Part shown: piece after piece, positions 26,706 through 34,855 of the stretch
Layout of the letters: each line of letters opens with the position of its first letter
How positions within the stretch are numbered: the stretch's first letter is position 1
Assembly: GCA_030683705.1 (NCBI GenBank)
Contig: JAUXPP010000032.1
Location: forward strand, 1-35,466
Reading direction: 5' to 3'
DNA: 35,466 nt
DNA from: Polaromonas sp.
GTDB taxonomy: Bacteria > Pseudomonadota > Gammaproteobacteria > Burkholderiales > Burkholderiaceae_C
Program-made: the position numbers and the translations under genes
Notes under the pieces: model-generated
Told to the model about the DNA's origin: nothing
What the model saw: the letters and a program-made list of their open reading frames with translations, nothing else
Databases searched by the model: none

Positions 26706-28047
26706 GACGCAGAACGCCCTGCCCCGCCACAAGGCCGCTGGCAAAACAGGCGGTCAGCAAATAGCCGCCGGTCGGCGCCTCCCAGTCCAGCATCTCGCCG
26801 GCGCAGAACACCGGCACACCGACCGGCGCCATGAGCCTGAGCTGCGTGTCCATCGCATCGAAAGACACACCGCCGGCGCTGCTGATCGCCTCGTCGATGG
26901 GGCGTGCCGCCACCACGCGCACCGGCAGCGCCTTGATCGCACGGGCCAGCTGCACCGGATCGTTCATCGCCTCCTTGCCGAGCAGTTCGTGCAGCATCGC
27001 GGCCTTGATGCCTTCGATGCCGAGCCGGCTCTTGAGGTGGCTGGACAGCGAACGCGAGCCGCGCGGATGACGCACCTCGACCAGCACCTGTTCCGGCGAC
27101 TTGTCCGGCAGCAGGTCCAGCGTGAAGGTGGCGCTGCCCTTCGCGGCGATCTCGTCGCGCAGCAAGCTGGAGGCGGCATACACCAGGCTGCCCTCGACGC
27201 CGGTGGCGGTCGCGACAAACTCGCCCTTGCGGCTGAAGCTGCGTCCCTGCGAATCGGTGAAGCTGATGGCCACCGACTTGAAAGGCTGGCCGGCGAAGCG
27301 GCTGGCAAAGTGCTCGGTCCAGCCCGGCTGCTGCGACGGGCCCTGGCCGATCAGCTCCCGGAAAAACTCGCGCCGCGTTTCGCCGTGTTCGGCCGCTGCC
27401 AGCGCATGCGGCTCGGGGCCGACGTCGAAGCCACAGTTCGAGGGTTGCAAGGGCGCGACGGCGACACCGCGGTCGGCCAGCAGCGGCACCCAGGCGCCGT
27501 CCGAGCCCAGCCGGGCCCAGCTGCCGCCACCCAAAGCCAGCACCACCGCGTCGGCCTGGAAGCTGGCCTCGCCGGCAGGTGTGGCAAATCGCAGCGCGCC
27601 ATCGTCGGTCCAGCCGAGCCAGCGGTGCCGCATGGAAAACTTCACCCCCGCGGCACGCAGGCGCTGCAGCCCGGCGCGCAACTGCGGCGCCGCCTTCATG
27701 TCCTTGGGGAACACGCGGCCCGAGCTGCCGACAAAGGTCTCGACACCCAGATCCCGGGCCCAGGCACGCAGTTGTTCGGGACCCAAAGCAGACAGCCAGG
27801 GCGCGATCTGCGCGCTGCGCTCGCCGTAACGGCCAAGGAAAGGCTGGGCCGGCTCGGAATGGGTGAGGTTGAGGCCGCCCTTGCCGGCCAGCAGAAACTT
27901 GCGGCCCACCGAAGGCATGGCGTCGAACAGCTGCACCTCCAGCGCCGCGCCGGCACCCGACAGCACCTCGGCCGCCATCAGGCCGGCCGGGCCGCCGCCG
28001 ATGACAGCCACACGTTGGAAAGAAGCCGCGGCAGGTGAATCGTTCAA
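26662..28047 (-). CDS. FAD-dependent flavoprotein, HI0933 family
   Basis: 461 residues if the TTG at 28047 is used (MNDSPAAASFQRVAVIGGG). No ATG lies between repeat copy B and the conserved region; the only upstream ATG (28176) would translate the repeat. The N-terminal Rossmann motif VAVIGGGPAGLMAAEVL binds FAD, followed by GRKFLLAGKGGLNLTHSEP, characteristic of the HI0933/BaiN-like family. Further landmarks are VVLALGGGSWARLGSDG, AISSAGGVSFDAMD and the C-terminal FAD contact FCAGEMLDWEAPTGGYLLTACFASG. Substrate unknown; probably a cytoplasmic oxidoreductase. The last residues (about HFGLQPLSSMNSSL) and the stop codon come from repeat copy C. Confidence 0.87.
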   Translation of the reverse strand: MNDSPAAASFQRVAVIGGGPAGLMAAEVLSGAGAALEVQLFDAMPSVGRKFLLAGKGGLNLTHSEPAQPFLGRYGERSAQIAPWLSALGPEQLRAWARDLGVETFVGSSGRVFPKDMKAAPQLRAGLQRLRAAGVKFSMRHRWLGWTDDGALRFATPAGEASFQADAVVLALGGGSWARLGSDGAWVPLLADRGVAVAPLQPSNCGFDVGPEPHALAAAEHGETRREFFRELIGQGPSQQPGWTEHFASRFAGQPFKSVAISFTDSQGRSFSRKGEFVATATGVEGSLVYAASSLLRDEIAAKGSATFTLDLLPDKSPEQVLVEVRHPRGSRSLSSHLKSRLGIEGIKAAMLHELLGKEAMNDPVQLARAIKALPVRVVAARPIDEAISSAGGVSFDAMDTQLRLMAPVGVPVFCAGEMLDWEAPTGGYLLTACFASGLVAGQGVLRHFGLQPLSSMNSSL

Positions 28048-28087
28048 GAATATGTCCGGAATAAAGGGTGGCCAGCGACCACGAGAA

Positions 28088-28142
28088 CTATGATTTTGAT
28101 AGCGGCTTACGCACGTCCAGCATGGTCTGGAGGCCAAAATTG
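28088..28142 (+). repeat. Short interspersed repeat, copy B
   Basis: CTATGATTTTGATAGC, then GGCTTACGCACGTCCAGCA, then TGGTCTGGAGGCCAAAATT. This is the clearest member of the family in the window. It lies just upstream of the flavoprotein gene in the same orientation as copy C, so the gene is bracketed by direct repeats. Confidence 0.75.
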
Positions 28143-28226
28143 CTTCAAACCGGCGGCGGCGGCACGCGGCCGGCACCGCGCCTGGTCCAGAGCCTGATTA
28201 TGCGGCCTGCCTCTGTCCTACGGACC

Positions 28227-31200
28227 TCAGGGCACTTCCAGCAGCGCGCCTTGCGGGGTCAAAAACGCCGCTTTCACGGTGTGTCCGGGATGCAGGTCCT
28301 GCACGGCCGCGCGGTAAACCTGCATGGTCGCCACCAGCTCCGGCAGGCGCTGCGGCGCAGCATTCGACTTGTAGTCGAGCACCCACCAGTGGCCTGCATG
28401 CCCGGCGTCCCTGCGCTGCACCAGCCGGTCCAGCCGCAGCAACTGGCCGCCATGACTCAGCTCGACCTCGTTGCCTTGCCATAGCACCACGTCCGCGTCC
28501 CAGGCCCACGCGCCTTCACCGCACAGGATGCTGCGCGCGCGTTCGGCGGCCTGCTGGCCTTGCGCCGGATTCAGGCGGAACTCGCGCAACACGGCACGCA
28601 AGTGCGGCGGCGCCAGCGAACCCCACTCGAGCAGCCGGTGCATGGCTTTGCCGATGCGGGCCAGGTCGCTGTCCTCGTCTGCCATGACGTCGGCAGTTGC
28701 CGGCGCAGGCAGGACGTGAGCGGCCGGCAGTTCCAGCAGGAAGTCCGGCGCCCGCGCGGTGGCGCCTTCCAGCGCCTGCGCCGGCGGCACCGGGACTTCG
28801 TCGAGCAGCCGGTCCAGGCGCCGCCACCAGCTGTCGGTGGTTTCGCGGTGCGGCGTGATGGACGACAGCACCAGGGTGTGGCGCGCGCGGGTCAGCGCCA
28901 CATACAGCGCGTTCAGTTCCTCGCGCCGGCGCGCCGCCTGCTCCTCGGCCAGGGTGTCCACCGCACAGGCCGGCGGGCGTGTCTCGCTGACGAGGAACAC
29001 GAATTTTTTCGGCGCCACCTCCTCGCCCGGCCAGTCCACCAGCACACCCATGCTGTCGGCGTTGCGCTCCAGCGTGTCGGTGTCCAGCAGCAGCACGGCC
29101 TCGGCCTCCAGGCCCTTGGCGCCGTGGATGGTCAGCAGGCGCACCGCCTCGTCGCTGACGCTGGCCGGCGCGAGCTGGCCGCCGGCCTTGAGCGCCCGCA
29201 CAAAGGCATACGGCGTGGCGTAGCGCCCGCCGTCGAGCTGCAGCGCCACCGCCAGCAGGGCGTGCAGATTGGCCAGCACGCTGGCGCGCTGCGCATCCGG
29301 CGCAGCGGCGGCAAACTTCGCCAGCACATCGCCATGCTGATAAATCGCCTGCAGCGCGTCATGCGGCGGAAAAGCATCCAGCCAGCTTTTGTACTGCATC
29401 AAAACCGGACCCAGCCCTTGCAGACCGGACGCAAGCTGCTCCTGTTTTTGTAGCACCTCGAACCAGGACCGACCGCTCTCTGCACGCTGCAACGCAATCT
29501 GCACCAGCGCCTCGTCGTCCAGGCCGAACAGCGGCGACTTCAGCGCGCGCGCCATCGACAAATCGTGCTGCGGCGACACCAGCACATCGAGCAGCGCGAC
29601 GATGTCCTGCACTTCGCAGCAAGCGATGAGCGTGGTTTTTTCGCCGACGACCGCCGGGATGTGCAGCGCGCGCAGCTCGTCCTGCAGCGGCAGCAGGCCG
29701 GCGCGTTTGCGCGACAGCACCATCACCTGTTGCGGCTTCAAGCCCCCAGCGATCTGCTGTGAAATCCAGGCGGCGGCCTGGCGCGCCTCCAGCGTGCGCA
29801 GCGTCTCCTCGGGGATCTCGCGCGGCGTGGTCAGGCTGTCGCGCCAGCCACCAAGTTCGCTGGAGGCCGCTTCATCCTCCTTGCTGCGCGGAATCGCCGG
29901 CAGCCGGGCGACTGCGCCCGCTTCGGCCGACTCGGTCGTATGTTCGCGAAAGCCTGCGTAACCGTCGGCATCACGCGCGGCGCCCATGGCGGCATTCACG
30001 GTGCTGATCACGCGCTGCGCATTGCGCCGTGTGTGGTCGCAACTGAGCAGTTCACCGTCCAGGCCCTGGCGCACAAACTGCTGCGCCGCCTTGAACACCT
30101 GCGGCTCGGCGCGCCGGAAGCGGTAAATGCTTTGTTTGGGGTCGCCAACGATAAACACGCTGGGCACTGTGCCTGCGCCGCCTCCCGCTCCCCCGTAAGC
30201 GCTGAGCCAGGACCACAGCGCCTGCCACTGCAACGGGTTGGTGTCCTGGAACTCGTCGATCAGCAGGTGCCGGATGCGCGCATCGAGCCGCTGCTGCACC
30301 CAGCCCGACAGCAACTCGTCGCCCAGCAAGCTCAAGGCCGCGGTTTCGATGTCGTTCATGTCAACCCAGCCGCGCTCTTGCTTGAGCGCGCTGAACTCGG
30401 CAATCAGCAGCCGCGCCAGCCGCGCCATGCTTTGCTGGTACAGCCAGGCGTCGTGCTGCTGGCGCGCGGCCAGCACACGCAGCACCAGCTCCTGCGCCAC
30501 CCTCACCTGTTCGATGCCGACGATTTTTTCACCGAACTTGCGCGGCGTGCCTTTCTCCGTCAGCAAGGCCGTGAACGCGGCCTGCATGTCGCCGGCGCTC
30601 AGCGCCTGCTCCAGCTCCACGCCCTTGGCCGCGAAAGTCGGAGCGCTCGCGCGGGCCAGCGCCACCGCGGCATCGCGCAGGGTCTGGCGGTGATAGCGGT
30701 TGCTGGTCAGCAGTTCTTCCGGCTCGTCGAGGCCGCCGAACTCGGTGAACTGCACGGTGAAATGTTGCACCGAGCTCTCGACCACACCGGTGGCATCGGC
30801 CAGCGCAAACTCGGTGCGTTTGTCCAGTGCAGCCTGCAGCGCCTTGTCGGCCTGGAAGCGGCCATGGGCTTCAACCACCGCCTCGAAGTCGGCCCTGAGT
30901 TCGGGCTGGTTCACCAGCGCGGCATAAAAACGCCGCCACACCAGCGCACGCGCCGGCGCATCGTCTTCCAGCAACTCGTAGTTCAGCGGCAGGCCCTGCT
31001 GCTGCAACAAGGCCAGCGGCGCGCTGCGCAGCAAGGCGGCAAACCAGCTGTGGAAGGTGCGTATCTGCACCGCGCGGCCGGTTTCAAGGATCTTTTGATA
31101 TAAATTTGATAGCTGCTCACGCCCGTCCGGCGGGGGCTGCGGGCCTTTTTCATAGGCAAAACCACGCATCGCCAGTTCCCGCATCAGGGTTGCGTCGTCG

Positions 31201-31457
31201 GCATGGGCGAACTGCTCCAGCCACTCGTACAGGCGCTCGCGCATCTCGCCGGCGGCACGTTTGGTGAAGGTGATGGCCAGGATCTCCTGCGGCTGCGCGC
31301 CGTCCAGCAGCGCCCGTACGATGCGCGACACCAGCATCCAGGTCTTGCCGGCGCCGGCGCAGGCCTCGACCGCGACGCTGCGCCGCGGGTCGCAGGCGAT
31401 CGCGTAGAAGGCTTCGGCCGAAACCGAATGGCCGTTGTGTTCGTAAGCGGCTTTCAT
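28227..31457 (-). CDS. addA: UvrD/AddA-type helicase-nuclease
   Basis: 1076 residues from MKAAYEHNGHSVSAEAFYAI; the open frame continues 82 codons upstream through repeat DNA and is rejected. Superfamily 1 helicase: Walker A EACAGAGKT (31-39), motif Ia AITFTKRAAGEM, Walker B HLLIDEFQDTNPLQW, motif III FIVGDPKQSIYRFRRAEP, motif V VRLLTIHGAKGLEAE and motif VI YVALTRARHTLVL. A RecB-family nuclease domain closes the chain, with RLDRLV and VLDYKSN. It should unwind and resect double-strand ends with the AddB-like protein encoded upstream. The start codon lies inside a 14-bp hairpin. Two stretches (about residues 103-123 and 667-687) coincide with sequences resembling the short repeat family. Confidence 0.92.
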   Translation of the reverse strand: MKAAYEHNGHSVSAEAFYAIACDPRRSVAVEACAGAGKTWMLVSRIVRALLDGAQPQEILAITFTKRAAGEMRERLYEWLEQFAHADDATLMRELAMRGFAYEKGPQPPPDGREQLSNLYQKILETGRAVQIRTFHSWFAALLRSAPLALLQQQGLPLNYELLEDDAPARALVWRRFYAALVNQPELRADFEAVVEAHGRFQADKALQAALDKRTEFALADATGVVESSVQHFTVQFTEFGGLDEPEELLTSNRYHRQTLRDAAVALARASAPTFAAKGVELEQALSAGDMQAAFTALLTEKGTPRKFGEKIVGIEQVRVAQELVLRVLAARQQHDAWLYQQSMARLARLLIAEFSALKQERGWVDMNDIETAALSLLGDELLSGWVQQRLDARIRHLLIDEFQDTNPLQWQALWSWLSAYGGAGGGAGTVPSVFIVGDPKQSIYRFRRAEPQVFKAAQQFVRQGLDGELLSCDHTRRNAQRVISTVNAAMGAARDADGYAGFREHTTESAEAGAVARLPAIPRSKEDEAASSELGGWRDSLTTPREIPEETLRTLEARQAAAWISQQIAGGLKPQQVMVLSRKRAGLLPLQDELRALHIPAVVGEKTTLIACCEVQDIVALLDVLVSPQHDLSMARALKSPLFGLDDEALVQIALQRAESGRSWFEVLQKQEQLASGLQGLGPVLMQYKSWLDAFPPHDALQAIYQHGDVLAKFAAAAPDAQRASVLANLHALLAVALQLDGGRYATPYAFVRALKAGGQLAPASVSDEAVRLLTIHGAKGLEAEAVLLLDTDTLERNADSMGVLVDWPGEEVAPKKFVFLVSETRPPACAVDTLAEEQAARRREELNALYVALTRARHTLVLSSITPHRETTDSWWRRLDRLLDEVPVPPAQALEGATARAPDFLLELPAAHVLPAPATADVMADEDSDLARIGKAMHRLLEWGSLAPPHLRAVLREFRLNPAQGQQAAERARSILCGEGAWAWDADVVLWQGNEVELSHGGQLLRLDRLVQRRDAGHAGHWWVLDYKSNAAPQRLPELVATMQVYRAAVQDLHPGHTVKAAFLTPQGALLEVP
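29397..29454 (-). repeat. Possible short repeat inside addA, copy E
   Basis: Minus-strand reading GCTACAAAAACAGGAGCAGC, then TTGCGTCCGG, then GCAAGGGCTGGGTCCGG. It follows the same layout as copy F in dnaX, with which it shares GCTACAAA, CAGGAGC, TGCG and GGGCTGG at matching spacing. It encodes the stretch around VLQKQEQLASGLQGLGPVL. Confidence 0.45.
31094..31150 (+). repeat. Short repeat inside addA, copy D
   Basis: Plus-strand reading TATAAATTTGATAGC, then TGCTCACGCCCGTCCGGC, then GGGGGCTGCGGGCCTTTTT. TTTGATAGC followed by gcttacgcacgtccagc-type sequence is shared with copy B. Read on the minus strand it stays in frame and encodes about residues 103-123 (EKGPQPPPDGREQLSNLYQK). Confidence 0.55.
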
Positions 31458-31479
31458 CGGGTTACCCCGATGAAAGCCG
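31448..31479. promoter_or_regulatory. Hairpin enclosing the addA start codon
   Basis: Perfect inverted repeat with 14-base arms, CGGCTTTCATCGGG (31448-31461) and CCCGATGAAAGCCG (31466-31479), and a four-base loop. In the addA transcript the AUG (31455-31457) lies in the 3' arm. Translation would need the hairpin opened, for example by ribosomes or a protein, or the element may act as a terminator for addB. Confidence 0.75.
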
Positions 31480-31480
31480 G

Positions 31481-31655
31481 GCGCGGCCGCCGCGAAGGGC
31501 CGCCCCGAGCAAGGCCAGCCCCCTCGGGGCTGGAGCCTGCGGCTCCAAAGCTGCCCGCGCAGCTTTGGACAGGCGACAGAAGCGAAGCCTCCGGCGAGCG
31601 GCGGCCTGCAAGGTGCAGCGAACCACACGAAGTGGGAAGCGTGGGGGCTCTGTTC
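31481..31655. repeat. GC-rich intergenic repeat, family 2, copy 2, with three hairpins
   Basis: It fills most of the addB-addA spacer and its tail overlaps the last codons of addB. Consecutive inverted repeats: CCAGCCCC/GGGGCTGG (31515-31533), GGAGCC/GGCTCC (31532-31546) and CCAAAGCTGC/GCAGCTTTGG (31545-31568). The plus-strand end, GCAGCG (31615-31620) through AGCGTGGGGGC (31638-31648), matches the repeat at 10290-10430. Confidence 0.65.
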
Positions 31656-34173
31656 ATTGCCAAAAATCCTTGCGGCAGAGGCCGCGTGCGGAGCAATATT
31701 CACAGGCCTTGCCCTCGCCGAGCGCCGGCAGCGGCGTGCCGCGCGCCACCCGCGCCATGTCGGTCAGGATGCTGTCGAGCAACTCGTCGCGCAGCGCCAC
31801 GATCTCCGGCTGTTCATAGCTGCGTGTGGCTTCCTTCTCGCCAAGGTTCACATAGGCGGCAGCCAGGGTGTCGTCTTCCACCAGGCCGGCGTAAAACGCG
31901 AGTTGGGTGTCTTCCTGCGGCTGCTTGAGGCGCTCCCGGGTCGTGCCACTGGCTTCTGTCTTGTAGTCCAGCACCAGCGTGCTGCCGTCGGCGAGCCGGT
32001 CGATGCGGTCCAAGGTGCCGATCAGGGTCAGATCACCGAGCGGCGTCTGGCGCTCCACCTCGGCCGCCTTGAACACCGCGCCGGTGGCCTCGTGCTCCGC
32101 CAGCCAGGCGAGGTAGCCTTCGCGCACGCGCGGCCAACTCGCGGCAAACGGCAAAAATTCACTGTCACTCAGGGCAAGTTCGCGGGCCGCCTGCTGCGCG
32201 GCGCGGTCGATCAGGACTTCGCGCGCAGCCAGGTCGGGCACCGGTTCCGCCTGCAGCGATTCGTGGAAAATTTTCAGCAGGGTGTGCAGCCAGTTACCGA
32301 AATCGCGCTTGCCGAGTTCGGTGTCCAGCTCGTCGGCTTCTTGCAGGCGCAACTGGCGCAGCGCAAAAAAGCGGTAGGGGCAGCGCCGCAAATCCTCGTA
32401 CGCGCTGGCCGACAGGCGCTTGACCGGCAGGGCTTCGCCGGTCGGCAGCGGACGCGGCGTCGGCGAGAGTTGCAGCGGACGCAGAACACGCGGATCGGCA
32501 GCCATGGCGATCTGGTTTTGCAAGAGCAACTCCTGCACAAAACCGCTGGGCATCAGGCGCTCGCCGTTGTGGCTTTCGCGCCAGAGCAGGTCCAGGTGGG
32601 CGGCCTGCAGCGCATGGCGCCAGGCGGCGCGCTGGGCCGCGGCCTCGGCTTCGCGCGAAGGCAGGCCCAGCAACTCGCGCTGCGGCGGCGTCCAGTGGCC
32701 CGAGGGTTCGGGCGATACCGGCAGGTGCTGCTCGTCACAACCGGCCAGCACCACCGCCTGCAGGCTGCGGCCCAACAACTGACTCAACGGCAGGATCACC
32801 ACCTGCTCCTGGGCCGGGTGTGCAGGCTTGAAACTTTCCGCCTCCAGCGCCTGGTTCACCCAGGCGGTGAAACCGGCCAGGGGGATGCGCGCGTCCGCAT
32901 CAGCGAATTCGGACTCGGCGCCTTCGTACAGGCGCAGTGCCTCCAGCACGGCCTGTCCCGCCACGTCGCGCAGCAGGCCGTCCCACTGCCCGGCCGCCTG
33001 CAGCGCGGCGCGCAGGTCGCGCAGCCAGGCGGCCAGCGCGCGCGGCCGCTGCAAGCTGTCGCGCAGCAGGTTCAGGCGGGCCGCCAGCAGGCCGGCAACC
33101 GGCAGGGACTCGCCGACGGCGCGCCACTCGCGCACACCGTGGCGGCGCAACTCTTTCTCGGCAGCAGCGACCTCGGCCGACTCGAAGGCCGGCGCATTCT
33201 TGATCCAGTCCAGCACCGCGTCCGTGCCGGTGTTCCAGGTCGCGGCGCGCAGCAGGCCCATCAGGGTCGCGGCGGCGCGCGTGGTGGAGAGTTTCCAGCC
33301 GGTTTCGTCGCGCAGGGCGATGCCGGCCTCACCCAGCATGGCGCGCACGCGGCGCGTGAGTTCGCGGTCCTGCGCCACCAGCCCGACCGGGCTGCGGCCC
33401 TGCGCCAGATGCGCCAGCACGCAGGCCGCCGCGCGCTGCGCCTCGGCCTCGAAATCGGGCGCCGCATGGACAGACGGCATGCACGACTCGCCGGGCACAT
33501 CCAGCGAAATCGAGACGGCCCTGTCGCCGAAATGGGCCTGCAGCGCGCCGGTCACCGGCTCGGCCTGGAAACCTTGCAACACCACCAGCAGGTCCACCGC
33601 CTTGGCCGCCTGGGGCGAGAACAAGACGTCCGACGGGTAGCTCGACGTCGCCGCCCAGGCCAGCGCGAGCTGGCCCAGCGCCGCCTCGAGTTGCAGTACC
33701 GGCGCGTCCAGGCCGGCAAGCAGCGAGGCGCCCAGACCTGTCCCCCAGGCCGGGCGCCGGTCGGGCGGAACCGCCGCCGCCAGCCGGGCCAGCGACGATG
33801 CCGCCTCGACCAGGCGCGGGGCCAGCACCTCCTGCTGCGCACCCAGCCCGGCACGCGCCAGCAGCGAGGCGGCGGTCAGGATGTCACGCGCCGCGTCCTG
33901 GCGCAGGTCGCCGGCGGCGGGTTCGAAGCCGCCCAGGCGGGTCGCCCAGTTCATGGTGGTTTCGAAACGCGGCAGGAAATGGGTGGCTCCAGCCGTCGCA
34001 GCCCACGCGGCTTTGGCCTCGCGCATCAGCTGCGCATAGGGCAGCAGCACCACGGTGCGTGCAGGATGGATGCCGCGCTCTTCGAGCAGGCCGGACAGCT
34101 GCGCCGTGACCTGCGCCCAGCAGGCAGCGCCCGGCCCGGAAGGCGCGGGCATGGCATCGCCTATCACGCCCAT
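31654..34173 (-). CDS. addB: AddB-like PD-(D/E)XK nuclease subunit
   Basis: 839 residues from MGVIGDAMPAPSG; a TTG at 34200 and an ATG at 34152 are alternative starts and none has a strong ribosome site. The N-terminal part is an inactive helicase-like scaffold (TVVLLPYAQLMREAKAAW, VVLAGCDEQHLPVSPE). The C-terminal nuclease domain begins KRLSASAYEDLRRCPYRFFAL and has GTLDRIDRLADGSTLVLDYKTE, giving the Asp...Asp-x-Lys catalytic set, then Gln in DTQLAFYAGLV. Cysteines in RRCPYRFF and CEYCSARGLC can hold the 4Fe-4S staple found in AddB. It partners with AddA 195 bases downstream. The gene is divergent from trxA. Confidence 0.9.
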   Translation of the reverse strand: MGVIGDAMPAPSGPGAACWAQVTAQLSGLLEERGIHPARTVVLLPYAQLMREAKAAWAATAGATHFLPRFETTMNWATRLGGFEPAAGDLRQDAARDILTAASLLARAGLGAQQEVLAPRLVEAASSLARLAAAVPPDRRPAWGTGLGASLLAGLDAPVLQLEAALGQLALAWAATSSYPSDVLFSPQAAKAVDLLVVLQGFQAEPVTGALQAHFGDRAVSISLDVPGESCMPSVHAAPDFEAEAQRAAACVLAHLAQGRSPVGLVAQDRELTRRVRAMLGEAGIALRDETGWKLSTTRAAATLMGLLRAATWNTGTDAVLDWIKNAPAFESAEVAAAEKELRRHGVREWRAVGESLPVAGLLAARLNLLRDSLQRPRALAAWLRDLRAALQAAGQWDGLLRDVAGQAVLEALRLYEGAESEFADADARIPLAGFTAWVNQALEAESFKPAHPAQEQVVILPLSQLLGRSLQAVVLAGCDEQHLPVSPEPSGHWTPPQRELLGLPSREAEAAAQRAAWRHALQAAHLDLLWRESHNGERLMPSGFVQELLLQNQIAMAADPRVLRPLQLSPTPRPLPTGEALPVKRLSASAYEDLRRCPYRFFALRQLRLQEADELDTELGKRDFGNWLHTLLKIFHESLQAEPVPDLAAREVLIDRAAQQAARELALSDSEFLPFAASWPRVREGYLAWLAEHEATGAVFKAAEVERQTPLGDLTLIGTLDRIDRLADGSTLVLDYKTEASGTTRERLKQPQEDTQLAFYAGLVEDDTLAAAYVNLGEKEATRSYEQPEIVALRDELLDSILTDMARVARGTPLPALGEGKACEYCSARGLCRKDFWQ

Positions 34174-34285
34174 AGCCGGAACGGGAGGTTTGCTGCGCAA
34201 CGGGGGGTCTTGGTTTCTGCCACAATGCCTGCAACTTTAGCTTCTATCGACACAATTTCCCTGAACCCTCCCCAAAGGACATGCC

Positions 34286-34618
34286 ATGGCCAGCGAACTG
34301 ATCAAACATACCACCGATGCCACCTTCGAAGCCGATGTGCTGCAGGCGTCCAAACCGGTGCTGGTGGACTACTGGGCGGAGTGGTGCGGTCCGTGCAAGA
34401 TGATCGCCCCGATTCTTGACGAAGTCGCCACCGGCTACGACGGCCGCCTGCAGATCGCCAAGATGAATGTCGATGAAAACCGCGACATCCCTGCCAAGTT
34501 CGGCATCCGCGGCATCCCGACCCTGATGCTGTTCAAGGACGGCCAGCTCGCCGCCACCAAGGTCGGCGCCATGAGCAAGGCCCAGCTGACTGCCTTCATC
34601 GACCAGCAACTGGCCTGA
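34286..34618 (+). CDS. trxA: Thioredoxin
   Basis: 110 residues, full length. It is the cytoplasmic disulfide reductant for ribonucleotide reductase, PAPS reductase and others. The active site WCGPC has Cys34 and Cys37 ([16 protein letters not shown]), cis-Pro is at 77 (RGIPTLMLF), and the C-terminus is [15 protein letters not shown] lies about ten bases before the ATG. The trxA-rho order is conserved in many proteobacteria. A GC hairpin follows the stop. Confidence 0.97.
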   Translation: MASELIKHTTDATFEADVLQASKPVLVDYWAEWCGPCKMIAPILDEVATGYDGRLQIAKMNVDENRDIPAKFGIRGIPTLMLFKDGQLAATKVGAMSKAQLTAFIDQQLA

Positions 34619-34632
34619 GCCCCACCTGCCAG

Positions 34633-34665
34633 CACGACGTCCGGCCCCGCTGCCGGCCCGTCGTG
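34633..34665 (+). terminator. Putative trxA terminator hairpin
   Basis: CACGACG (34633-34639) pairs with CGTCGTG (34659-34665), with further GGCC pairing inside the loop. No T-run follows, so it is either a Rho-assisted end or a 3' stabilising hairpin. Confidence 0.4.
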
Positions 34666-34693
34666 TGTGGCAACCTCCCGCCCTCCCCTGCGG

Positions 34694-34721
34694 ACGACAC
34701 CCTTCAATTTCCTGTCATAAT
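34694..34721 (+). promoter_or_regulatory. Putative rho promoter
   Basis: ACGACA (34694-34699, 4/6 of the -35 consensus), 16-base spacer, CATAAT (34716-34721, 5/6 of the -10 consensus). It would give a leader of about 130 bases before the rho ATG. Confidence 0.4.
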
Positions 34722-34815
34722 GATTCTGTTCGCTGACCGGCCGCTGCCGGTTGGTTCGAGTTCCCGGTTTGTGAAGCGCCTCTAGCTTCCTTTCAGACCT
34801 CCCCCGTTTTTAAAA

Positions 34816-34836
34816 ATGAACTCCGCGAGGAGTTGA
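34816..34836 (+). promoter_or_regulatory. Short leader ORF and GNRA-loop hairpin upstream of rho
   Basis: ATG AAC TCC GCG AGG AGT TGA could encode a six-residue peptide. The same bases form AACTCC-GCGA-GGAGTT (34819-34834), a 6-bp stem closed by a GNRA-type tetraloop, 21 bases before the rho start. E. coli rho is autoregulated through its leader, so a role in that is plausible but unproven. Confidence 0.4.
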
Positions 34837-34855
34837 CTTCACGCAAGGTTTTCCC

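Noticed and set aside
28048..28176. ATG start of the flavoprotein at 28176
   Set aside because: The added 43 residues translate repeat copy B and match nothing in the FAD family; TTG at 28047 preferred, although unproven.
31458..31703. 82-codon N-terminal extension of AddA
   Set aside because: Translates the GC-rich intergenic repeat and the end of addB; conserved protein begins at MKAAYEHNG.
34745..34775. GGTTCGAGTTCCC resembling a tRNA T-arm
   Set aside because: No acceptor, D-arm or anticodon stem can be formed around it; it lies in the rho leader.
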